Source: Phycisphaerales bacterium
GTDB taxonomy: Bacteria > Planctomycetota > Phycisphaerae > UBA1845 > UTPLA1
Direction of reading: 5' to 3'
Length of the DNA stretch: 64,000 nt
Assembly (NCBI GenBank): GCA_022360095.1
Contig: JAKSDK010000778.1
Location: forward strand, 124,001-188,000
In this document: positions 18,506 to 25,921 of the stretch, one piece after another
How the letters are laid out: every line of letters begins with the position of its first letter
How positions within the stretch are numbered: the first letter of the stretch is position 1
Position numbers and translations under genes: made by a program
The notes under the pieces: generated by a model
Told to the model about the DNA's origin: nothing
The model's database searches: none
Seen by the model: only the letters and a program-made list of their open reading frames with translations

Positions 18506-19315
18506 ATGATTGTAAAGTGTCTGTTGGCGTCCTTTCTGTTTTTGCCGATCATTTCATGCCGCGAATCAGGGCGAACGGAGACGGCCGGTCGTGAGACTTC
18601 CACGGGAGAGTCGGGGGAGGCGGTAAGGCAGACGTCCGTGGGATCGGCGACGGCTCCGCCTCGAACGCAGGAGCGTGCGGAAGAACGCTTCAGCATGGTG
18701 CGGGGCCAAATCAAAGCGCGTGGAGTGAAAGATCAACGCGTTCTGGATGCGATGCAAAACGTGCCGAGACACTGGTTCGTGCCTTCCGCCTTCCAGAATA
18801 GCGCCTATGCCGACCGTCCGTTGTCCATCGGACATGGCCAGACGATTTCGCAGCCCTACATCGTAGCGTTGATGACAGAGCAATTGTCTCTCCAGTCAGG
18901 TGAAAAGGTTCTCGAAATCGGCACCGGTTCCGGGTATCAGGCCGCCGTGCTGACGGAGTTGACGGATCAGGTTTATACGATCGAAATTGTCGAGACGTTG
19001 GCGAAACACACGATTGAGCTATTGCGGAAAAAAGGCTATCACACGATTCGCGCTCGAATCGGCGACGGCTATCGTGGCTGGCCGGAGGCGGCGCCCTTCG
19101 ATGCGATCATCGTGACATGTGCCCCGGATGACGTGCCGAAGCCGTTGGTGGAGCAGCTGGCTGTTGGCGGCCGCATGTGCATCCCTGTAGACACTTCAGG
19201 CTGGGCCGGGCAGGAGCTGATTCTGCTCGAGAAACAGCAGGACGGCCTGCTCAAACGCACGGGTATCATTCCGGTGCGGTTTGTCCCGATGACCGGTGAG
19301 GCGCAGGACAAATAA
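18506..19315 (+). CDS. pcm: Protein-L-isoaspartate O-methyltransferase, lipoprotein form
   Basis: About 269 residues. Pcm methylates L-isoaspartyl residues from S-adenosylmethionine so that damaged proteins can be repaired. The core from EERFSMVRGQIKARGV through VPRHWFVPS, SIGHGQTISQPYIVALMTEQL, the SAM-binding VLEIGTGSGYQAAVL and RIGDGYRGWPEAAPFDAIIVT is standard. In front of it lies a signal with lipobox LPIISC and a Ser/Thr-rich linker, so this copy should be exported and lipid-anchored. An ATG 18 codons earlier (18452) is also open, but the ATG at 18506 gives a cleaner signal peptide. It follows the ABC ATPase by about 80 nt and may share its message. Confidence 0.88.
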   Translation: MIVKCLLASFLFLPIISCRESGRTETAGRETSTGESGEAVRQTSVGSATAPPRTQERAEERFSMVRGQIKARGVKDQRVLDAMQNVPRHWFVPSAFQNSAYADRPLSIGHGQTISQPYIVALMTEQLSLQSGEKVLEIGTGSGYQAAVLTELTDQVYTIEIVETLAKHTIELLRKKGYHTIRARIGDGYRGWPEAAPFDAIIVTCAPDDVPKPLVEQLAVGGRMCIPVDTSGWAGQELILLEKQQDGLLKRTGIIPVRFVPMTGEAQDK

Positions 19316-19338
19316 GAAGTCAGCCGTCTGGATCGGTT

Positions 19339-20457
19339 TTACTTTAGGTTTTCAGGGTTAAGCGGTTTTAGATCATCCGCGACGAATTCTCCATCTTTTC
19401 GGATGAGTTCCCCATCGAAGTGAATTTCACCGCCGCCGTAGTCCGGGGTCTGGATCATGACCATGTCCCAGTGGATGTTCGACTGGTTGCCGTTGGAGGC
19501 CTCGTCGTAGCAACATCCCGGCGTCAGGTGGATCGAACCGGCGATCTTTTCGTCGAAGAGGATGTCCTTCATCGGCTTTGTGCAATAGGGGTTGAAGCCG
19601 ATTGCAAACTCGCCGACATAGCGGGCGCCGGCGTCGGCATCGAGCACTTCGTTGAGCTTGGCGGTATTCGTGCTCGTGGCATCGACAATCTTGCCGTTTT
19701 TGAATTCAAGGCGGATGTCGTTGTGGGAGTCGCCTCGGTAGAGCGTTGGCGCGTTGAAGTGAATGACCCCGTTGATCGATTCGCGGACGGGGGCAGTGAA
19801 GACCTCGCCATCGGGAATGTTCAGCTTGCCGTCGCAAGGGACGGCGGGAATTCCCTGGATGGAAAACGACAGATCAGTATCGCGCGGGCCGATGAGCCGG
19901 ACCTGGTCCGCGCGTTCCATGCGTTCGGCGAGCGGCCGCATCGCTTTCGCCATTTTGGCGTAGTCGAACGTGCAAACCTTAAAGTAATATTCTTCGAATG
20001 CCTCGGTCGACATTTCCGCCATCTGGGCCATGGACGGGCTCGGCCAGCGTAGAACAACCCAGCGTGTTTTTTTGACCCGTGTCTCAGAGTGCACGCGCTT
20101 CCAGACCGTGTTTTCATAGAGCGCCTGTTGATCGCCTGAGACGTCGGACAGCTCGCTGACATTTTGGCTTCCGCGAGCGCCGATGTAGCACTGAACTTTC
20201 TCCATGACAAAGTTCTCGGCGTCGGCGATAAAATCCCAGCCGTCGCGCGATCCATTGAGCATCATGGCACGCTGTATTTGGTTGGAAGTCAGCTTGACGA
20301 TTGGAACACCGCCGGCCTCTGCGGTAAGGCGGATACACTCGCTCGTGAATTCATGAGGGACGTCGATTGCTTCGATCAGAATCCTCTCACCCTGCTTGAC
20401 GGCGCAGGAGTAATTGATCAAGACATCCGCCAATTTCGTGATTCGAGGATCGAGCAT
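19339..20457 (-). CDS. M29-family metalloaminopeptidase (AmpS/AmpT type)
   Basis: 372 residues. The M29 peptidases are dimeric cytoplasmic aminopeptidases with a two-metal centre. Visible are the N-terminal helix region KLADVLINYSCAVKQGERILIEA, the NIPDGEVFTAP motif with the metal-ligand Glu, GEFAIGFNP with a second Glu ligand, and the C-terminal cluster SIHLTPGCCYDEASNGNQSNIHWDMV containing the His, Tyr, His and Asp ligands. All expected ligands are present. An AAAGGAAAGG ribosome-binding site lies just upstream of the ATG. The gene is convergent with pcm (23-nt gap) and divergent from the symporter gene. Confidence 0.92.
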   Translation of the reverse strand: MLDPRITKLADVLINYSCAVKQGERILIEAIDVPHEFTSECIRLTAEAGGVPIVKLTSNQIQRAMMLNGSRDGWDFIADAENFVMEKVQCYIGARGSQNVSELSDVSGDQQALYENTVWKRVHSETRVKKTRWVVLRWPSPSMAQMAEMSTEAFEEYYFKVCTFDYAKMAKAMRPLAERMERADQVRLIGPRDTDLSFSIQGIPAVPCDGKLNIPDGEVFTAPVRESINGVIHFNAPTLYRGDSHNDIRLEFKNGKIVDATSTNTAKLNEVLDADAGARYVGEFAIGFNPYCTKPMKDILFDEKIAGSIHLTPGCCYDEASNGNQSNIHWDMVMIQTPDYGGGEIHFDGELIRKDGEFVADDLKPLNPENLK

Positions 20458-20516
20458 GTTACCTTTCCTTTCTTGATGTTCCGGTTGCCAACGTGGATGG
20501 CCGCGTTGAAGAGTCC

Positions 20517-20545
20517 AGCATAGCCGAATTCTTCACGAAATACAA
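20517..20545 (-). promoter_or_regulatory. Promoter of the M29 aminopeptidase gene
   Basis: Minus strand TTGTAT (20545-20540), a 17-nt spacer, and TATGCT (20522-20517). The leader would be about 50 nt and ends in the purine-rich ribosome-binding site. Confidence 0.45.
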
Positions 20546-20668
20546 AGTTTTGGATGGCGTGTTGTGTCAAATCGGTTGTATGGATCAAGGAAGCTTGACA
20601 ATCATGTAAGGATGCTGTGAGCTTTTGGGCTCGCCTTGTTGCCCGATTTTCTACGGAGGCGGATTTCC

Positions 20669-22354
20669 ATGAGTGCGCTGGTTGCGCTGGATTGGTTTGT
20701 CATTGCCGGGTACTTCGCTGCGGTCTTCGGTCTTGCTTTTTGGGCGGTCCATCGTGAAAAGACGACCCGCACCACATCGAGCGGCTATTTCCTGGCCGGA
20801 CGCAATGTCGGCTGGTTCGTGATCGGAGCATCGTTGTTCGCTTCGAACATCGGGTCGGAACATCTGATCGGGCTGGCCGGGGCGGGCGCCGATCAAGGAG
20901 TCGCCGTTGCGCACTACGAGATCTGGGCTTCGCTGGTTCTGGTTCTTCTCGGTTGGTTGTTTGCGCCGTTTTACTTGAAGAGCGGCGTTTTTACGATGCC
21001 GGAATTCCTGGAGCGCCGATACTCCCCGGCGGCTCGCTGGTACCTTGCCGTGATCTCCATCGTGGCCTACGTCTTGACGAAGATTTCAGTCACCATTCTG
21101 GCGGGAGGCATCATCTTCAAGACGCTGATGGGCTTTGAGTCCGTGTGGACCGGGGCATTGATCGTGATTATCGCGACGGGCATCTACACGATCTTCGGCG
21201 GGCTTCGGGCGGTTCTTTATACCGACATGATGCAGATGTTCATCCTCATCGGGGGGGCCGTCGCCGTAACCTTCATAGGCCTTCACGAGCTCGGCGGCTG
21301 GGGTGAGATGACGCGCATCGCGGAACCGGAGTTCTTCAGCATGTGGCGCCCCACGGACCATGCCGACTATCCGTGGACCGGCATGATGATCGGAGCGCCG
21401 ATTCTCGGTGTCTGGTATTGGTGTACGGATCAATACATCGTCCAGCGTGTGCTTTCGGCGCGCAACATCGACAATGCTCGCGTGGGGACCATGTTCGGCG
21501 GGTATCTCAAATTACTGCCGCTCTTTATTTTTGTCGTTCCGGGTATCATCGCCTATTGCCTGAAGCAGCAGGGCGCGTTGGATTACGGCAAGACGAACGC
21601 CGCATTACCGGCCCTGATCGGCGCGTTGCTTCCTGCAGGAATTCGTGGCCTCGTAACGGCAGGCTTTCTGGCGGCACTGATGAGTTCGCTGTCGACGGTC
21701 TTTAATTCCTGCTCGACCATCGTGACTTGTGATATTTACAAAAAGATAAATCCGCAGGCCTCTGAACGCAGGCTTGTTGTCGTCGGCCAGCTTTCCACGG
21801 TTGTCCTCGTGTTTCTGGGCATGCTGTGGGTGCCGATGATGGATGATATTGATGATCGACTTTTTCAATACCTGCAGGCCGTGCAGGCCTATGTCGCGCC
21901 GCCGATCACGGCGGTGTTTCTTCTCGGTCTGTTCCTGCCCAGGCTCAACGGCATCGGGGCCATGGTCGCTTTGATTACAGGTTTCGTTCTCGGCGCGGGC
22001 AGGTTTGTTCTGGAGATCGTCAAGAACAGAATGAATATTGGCAGCAAAGACGGCGCGGGCGAAGCATTTGCCGCGAGGTATGGATCATTTCTTGCTGATG
22101 TCGTGAACATGCATTTTCTACATTTTGCGGTGCTGATGTTTCTTGTTTGCTCAATTCTGCTTGTCGTCTTCAGCCTCTTGACGTCGTCGAAGAGACGTGA
22201 AGAACTGGCCGGGTTGACGTTCCTTACAACCGGGTCGTCTTCGGTCGAAACCGACGAAAGACTCAGAGTGGATGCGAAACTGCTGGGTAAGCACGTTGTG
22301 CTGACGCTCATTCTGGTCGGCGCGGTTTGTTCGACGTGGTGGTACTTCAGTTGA
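20669..22354 (+). CDS. Sodium:solute symporter (SSS family)
   Basis: 561 residues from an ATG with GGAGGCGGA 6 nt upstream; the frame opens 11 codons earlier. The architecture is that of SGLT-like symporters, with about 14 membrane segments. Key stretches are YFLAGRNVGWFVIGASLFASNIGSEHLIG (TM1-TM2 with the sodium site), FYLKSGVFTMPEFLERRYS, IYTIFGGLRAVLYTDMMQ, the WYWCTDQYIVQRVLSARN motif, and GLVTAGFLAALMSSLSTVFNSCST (second sodium-site helix). The GFxASxIGSEH and WYWCTDQ motifs fit the sugar- or inositol-transporting branch. The next gene, a GH31 glucosidase, begins 18 nt after the stop, so uptake of its sugar product is a reasonable inference. Confidence 0.93.
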   Translation: MSALVALDWFVIAGYFAAVFGLAFWAVHREKTTRTTSSGYFLAGRNVGWFVIGASLFASNIGSEHLIGLAGAGADQGVAVAHYEIWASLVLVLLGWLFAPFYLKSGVFTMPEFLERRYSPAARWYLAVISIVAYVLTKISVTILAGGIIFKTLMGFESVWTGALIVIIATGIYTIFGGLRAVLYTDMMQMFILIGGAVAVTFIGLHELGGWGEMTRIAEPEFFSMWRPTDHADYPWTGMMIGAPILGVWYWCTDQYIVQRVLSARNIDNARVGTMFGGYLKLLPLFIFVVPGIIAYCLKQQGALDYGKTNAALPALIGALLPAGIRGLVTAGFLAALMSSLSTVFNSCSTIVTCDIYKKINPQASERRLVVVGQLSTVVLVFLGMLWVPMMDDIDDRLFQYLQAVQAYVAPPITAVFLLGLFLPRLNGIGAMVALITGFVLGAGRFVLEIVKNRMNIGSKDGAGEAFAARYGSFLADVVNMHFLHFAVLMFLVCSILLVVFSLLTSSKRREELAGLTFLTTGSSSVETDERLRVDAKLLGKHVVLTLILVGAVCSTWWYFS

Positions 22355-22372
22355 TGGTAACCAGATATTCGT

Positions 22373-25300
22373 ATGACTTTTAAGATGGCTCTCTTATCCA
22401 TGATGTTTGGTGCGCTTGCTGCCGACGCGGCCGGCAACCGTCCTGATCCGAAGGCCGATCCCAAGGCCGTGGTCGTGTTCGACAAGGCCCGTTTCACCAT
22501 ACTGACGCCTCGTTTGATTCGCGTGGAGTGGTCGCCAAGCGGACAATTCGAGGACCGAGCGTCACACGCTTTCGTCAATCGCCGCTTAGCGGTTCCGGCG
22601 TACGACAAGTCCGTGGGCGAGAACACGTTGATGCTCAAGACGGATCGAATCACCGTTCGCTATGAAAACGACGGCAAGCCGTTCGGCAAAGGGAATTTCA
22701 AAGTCTCGGTCCGTGTCGGTCCCGGTGAGACCTATTGGAACGGTGCTCCACCGTTTGAGCAGCGCATGAATCTCGGCGGCACGACGCGAACGCTGGACGG
22801 CATTTCGGGCGCCAGTGATTTGGAGCCGGGCCTGCTGACGCGTGACGGCTGGAGTTTCATCGATGATTCCAAGCGGTTGCTGTTTGATGACATCACGTCG
22901 GATCGGCCGTGGGTTGCGGAGCGGGAAGAGGGTGCCCTGGATTGGTATCTCTTTTGTTACGCCCAGGATTACAAGCAGGCTCTTTATGATTTCACACAAG
23001 TGGCCGGCCGAATTCCGCTGCCGCCGCGTTATGTCTTTGGAGCGTGGTGGTCGCGCTACTGGGCGTATTCCGACGAGGAGTTAAGACGGCTTGTCGGTGA
23101 ATTCAAGGAGCATGACGTGCCGTTGGACGTGCTCGTCATCGACATGGACTGGCATCTCGACGGCTGGACGGGGTACACCTGGCACCCGGAGTATTTTCCC
23201 GATCCTGAAGGTTTCTTAAAATGGGTGCACGAGCAGGGTCTGCGTGCGACGTTGAACCTGCATCCGGCCGATGGTGTCGGCAACCATGAGAAAGCGTTTT
23301 CGGAAATGGCGGAGGCGATGGGGCTCGATCCGAAGAAGGTCGACCGGATTCCGTTCGATTGCACCGACCGAAATTATATGGACGCCTATTTCAAGGTGCT
23401 GCACCATCCGTTGGAGAAAATGGGGGTTGATTTCTGGTGGCTTGATTGGCAGCAGGGCACGGAGACGAAAATCCAGGGCCTCGATCCGTTGTGGTGGCTC
23501 AATCATCTGCACTGGGCCGACATGCAACGTCGGGCCGAGGAAACAGGGCGCCGACCGTTGATCTTCAGCCGCTGGGGCGGGCTGGGCAATCACCGATATC
23601 AAATCGGATTCTCCGGTGATACGTTTTGCAACTGGCCGTCGCTGGCGTTTCAACCCTATTTTACGTCGACGGCCGGAAACGTCGGATTCGCCTATTGGAG
23701 CCACGACATCGGCGGTCATCAGCCAGGGCCGGTCGAACCGGAGCTGTATGCCCGGTGGATTCAGTATGGAGCTTTCAGTCCGATTCTTCGGACGCATACG
23801 ACCAAGAACCCTGACGCAGAGCGGCGCATCTGGAAATTCCCACCGGACGTCTTCGAAGCCGCCCGAAAGGCCTTTCATCTTCGCTATGCGTTGATTCCCT
23901 ACATCTACACGATGGCCCGTAAATGTTACGACACCGGCCTGCCGCTGTGCCGGCCGTTGTATTATGAATGGCCCGACCTTGAGGAATCCTATCGTCATTC
24001 GGATCAGTACATGTTCGGAGACGATTTCCTCGTTGCCCCGGTTGTCGAACCTGCTGATCCCAGCAGCGGCTGTGCGATGGCGAAGGTCTGGCTGCCGCCG
24101 GGCCATTGGACGAACTGGTTCACGGGTCGAGCCTACGAAGGTCCGACCTATGCCCGTCTGTTGGTGCCTTTGGATGAAATACCGTTGTTCGCTCGCAGCG
24201 GCGCGGTCATTCCGACGATGCCGGGAATGAGTCGCAGCAATCAAAGCCGCGTCGATCCGCTGATTCTTAACATCTTTCCAGGCAAATCAGGTCACATGCG
24301 GGTTTATGAGGACGACGGAGTCGGTCCGGGATACCAAAAAGACGAATACAGGTGGTTACCCGTCACACACAAGTTTGTTGACGGTCGCCGACAGATCCTT
24401 GTTGGCCCTGCGGAAGGATCATTCCCGGGCGAACTTAAAGCTCGAGACATCGAGATTCGGATTTTTGATGATTTGTCGGTAGTTAAGCATGTGAAAATCA
24501 ATGATCGCGAAGTCCGTCGTGTCGATCCGGCAGTTGAACGGTTCAAGTCGGGCTGGCGCTTTGACGGGCGCAACATGGGGCCTCGAATCAAGCTGTCGGA
24601 TCGTCCGGCGAATGAAAAAACAAGCGTTGTCATTGAGTATGGGGAACAAGAACGAAAAGCGAGATCGGTCGTATCGGGACTTCGAGGTTTTCTAAGGACG
24701 GAGTTTTACTGCGCAGACCTCCTCGGCCTGGACGGCAAACCCAGCGCGCCGATGAATGCGGACGTTTTGCTTGCTCTGCGGGATTCATCGTTACGAAAAG
24801 GGATCGCGCAATCGCCCGAATGGAAGGATGAGTGCCTCCTTAGATCGATCAAGACGATTCAAAAGGCGGTTCTTCCGGAAGCGTCGAAGAAGCGCGCATT
24901 GTTGAGGCTCCTGGGCATTATGCAGAAGCTGCGAGTCATCGCAGGCGATGAATCCGGCCGGAGGTTGATGGCCCATATCGAATACGCAAGCACGTTTCCA
25001 TCAAAGATTTTCGATGATATGGCCGTCGAGGTCGAAGTGGCGATCGATACGCCTGAAGGAATGACGGAAAAAAAAGAATTTCAATTCAAGGGGCTCTCCG
25101 AGCGGCGCCCTTTTTTAGAAGATGTTCCACTGACGGTAAACCGTGAGTTGAATACCGGGATCGTCAGGTGTAAGGCGATGTTTCGGCGACAGGATCTTGA
25201 GTTCGCTCTTGTTGCCGAACACATCTTTCTGCCTTCGATTAACGCCTGGTGGGTCGTCGGTCCCTTCGAGGGCGGTCCATTGGATTCGAGCCTGTCCAAA

Positions 25301-25762
25301 GTCCTGCCTCCGGAGGCGAAAATCGATCTCCAGGCGTCTTACAAAGGCAAGGATGATCGAGCAATTCGTTGGCGACAGATCAAGCGAACCATCAAACCCG
25401 GCGATGATCTCACTGACGAATTCTTCATCGACTTCGACGACGTTTTCGGGAGCCGAGTCTATGATGCCGTGGCTTATGCGTTCACTTACCTGGATGCGCC
25501 GGAAGACATCGGTGCCAGTCTTGCAATCGGCAGTGACGACGGTGTGGTCGTTTGGCTCAACGGCGTGGAAGTGCATCGAAACGACATCGGTCGGCCTTAT
25601 TCGTCGAAGCAGGATCGCGTCCCCGTCAAGCTCAAAAAGGGGGTCAACACGTTGTTGCTCAAGATCAACCAAGGGGGTGGGGATTGGGGGTTTGGTGTGC
25701 ACGTCGAGACGCCAAACGGCAGGCCGCTGACGGTGGTGCGGCCCAAGCTCCAACCGGATTGA
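22373..25762 (+). CDS. GH31 alpha-glucosidase-type enzyme with C-terminal accessory domain
   Basis: 1129 residues with an N-terminal signal peptide (to about residue 20). The N-terminal beta-sandwich (LTPRLIRVEW, FEDRASHAFVNR) precedes the GH31 barrel: FGAWWSRYWAYSDEEL, VLVIDMDWHLDGWTGYTW, the nucleophile in WWLDWQQG (Asp358) and the acid/base in FSGDT (Asp416), followed by HDIGGHQ. The C-terminal third (from about residue 770) is not GH31. It has a helical stretch and then a domain with WWVVGPFEGGP, SDDGVVVWLNG and NTLLLKINQGGG. That pattern resembles PA14-like carbohydrate-binding or sensor domains. GH31 enzymes release alpha-glucose or alpha-xylose from non-reducing ends; which one applies here is not known. 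It is probably cotranscribed with the symporter. Confidence 0.92.
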   Translation: MTFKMALLSMMFGALAADAAGNRPDPKADPKAVVVFDKARFTILTPRLIRVEWSPSGQFEDRASHAFVNRRLAVPAYDKSVGENTLMLKTDRITVRYENDGKPFGKGNFKVSVRVGPGETYWNGAPPFEQRMNLGGTTRTLDGISGASDLEPGLLTRDGWSFIDDSKRLLFDDITSDRPWVAEREEGALDWYLFCYAQDYKQALYDFTQVAGRIPLPPRYVFGAWWSRYWAYSDEELRRLVGEFKEHDVPLDVLVIDMDWHLDGWTGYTWHPEYFPDPEGFLKWVHEQGLRATLNLHPADGVGNHEKAFSEMAEAMGLDPKKVDRIPFDCTDRNYMDAYFKVLHHPLEKMGVDFWWLDWQQGTETKIQGLDPLWWLNHLHWADMQRRAEETGRRPLIFSRWGGLGNHRYQIGFSGDTFCNWPSLAFQPYFTSTAGNVGFAYWSHDIGGHQPGPVEPELYARWIQYGAFSPILRTHTTKNPDAERRIWKFPPDVFEAARKAFHLRYALIPYIYTMARKCYDTGLPLCRPLYYEWPDLEESYRHSDQYMFGDDFLVAPVVEPADPSSGCAMAKVWLPPGHWTNWFTGRAYEGPTYARLLVPLDEIPLFARSGAVIPTMPGMSRSNQSRVDPLILNIFPGKSGHMRVYEDDGVGPGYQKDEYRWLPVTHKFVDGRRQILVGPAEGSFPGELKARDIEIRIFDDLSVVKHVKINDREVRRVDPAVERFKSGWRFDGRNMGPRIKLSDRPANEKTSVVIEYGEQERKARSVVSGLRGFLRTEFYCADLLGLDGKPSAPMNADVLLALRDSSLRKGIAQSPEWKDECLLRSIKTIQKAVLPEASKKRALLRLLGIMQKLRVIAGDESGRRLMAHIEYASTFPSKIFDDMAVEVEVAIDTPEGMTEKKEFQFKGLSERRPFLEDVPLTVNRELNTGIVRCKAMFRRQDLEFALVAEHIFLPSINAWWVVGPFEGGPLDSSLSKVLPPEAKIDLQASYKGKDDRAIRWRQIKRTIKPGDDLTDEFFIDFDDVFGSRVYDAVAYAFTYLDAPEDIGASLAIGSDDGVVVWLNGVEVHRNDIGRPYSSKQDRVPVKLKKGVNTLLLKINQGGGDWGFGVHVETPNGRPLTVVRPKLQPD

Positions 25763-25821
25763 TGGGATCGCTGGTGCAATTCGTTGTGTAGCAATGACTA
25801 AAGTCCGTGTCCCACGTTGAT

Positions 25822-25850
25822 TGAATCCGGGAAGTCGAAAGATTATGCTA
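25822..25850 (+). promoter_or_regulatory. Candidate promoter upstream of the GH15-like gene
   Basis: TTGAAT (25822-25827), a 17-nt spacer and TATGCT (25845-25850). Initiation would be near 25857, leaving a 65-nt leader that contains the hairpin at 25861-25885 and the palindrome at 25900-25911. Confidence 0.45.
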
Positions 25851-25860
25851 AAAGGTGAGG

Positions 25861-25885
25861 AAATGGTCCGTGTGGACCATTTTTT
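25861..25885 (+). terminator. Intrinsic terminator or attenuator hairpin
   Basis: AAATGGTCC and GGACCATTT pair perfectly (9 bp) around a GTGT loop and run into a row of T. It lies about 100 nt after the symporter-GH31 operon. It could end that operon, or it could attenuate transcripts that begin at the promoter at 25822-25850. Confidence 0.65.
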
Positions 25886-25899
25886 GTTTGTTCGCTAGA

Positions 25900-25911
25900 T
25901 AAAACGTTTTA
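25900..25911. promoter_or_regulatory. LacI-type operator candidate before the GH15-like gene
   Basis: TAAAACGTTTTA is a perfect 12-bp palindrome with a central CG, the usual form of LacI/GalR-family operators. It ends 10 nt before the ATG at 25922. A near-identical site lies in front of the GH57-like gene (35072-35083). No regulator gene is present in the window. Confidence 0.5.
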
Positions 25912-25921
25912 CTAAGTCAAA

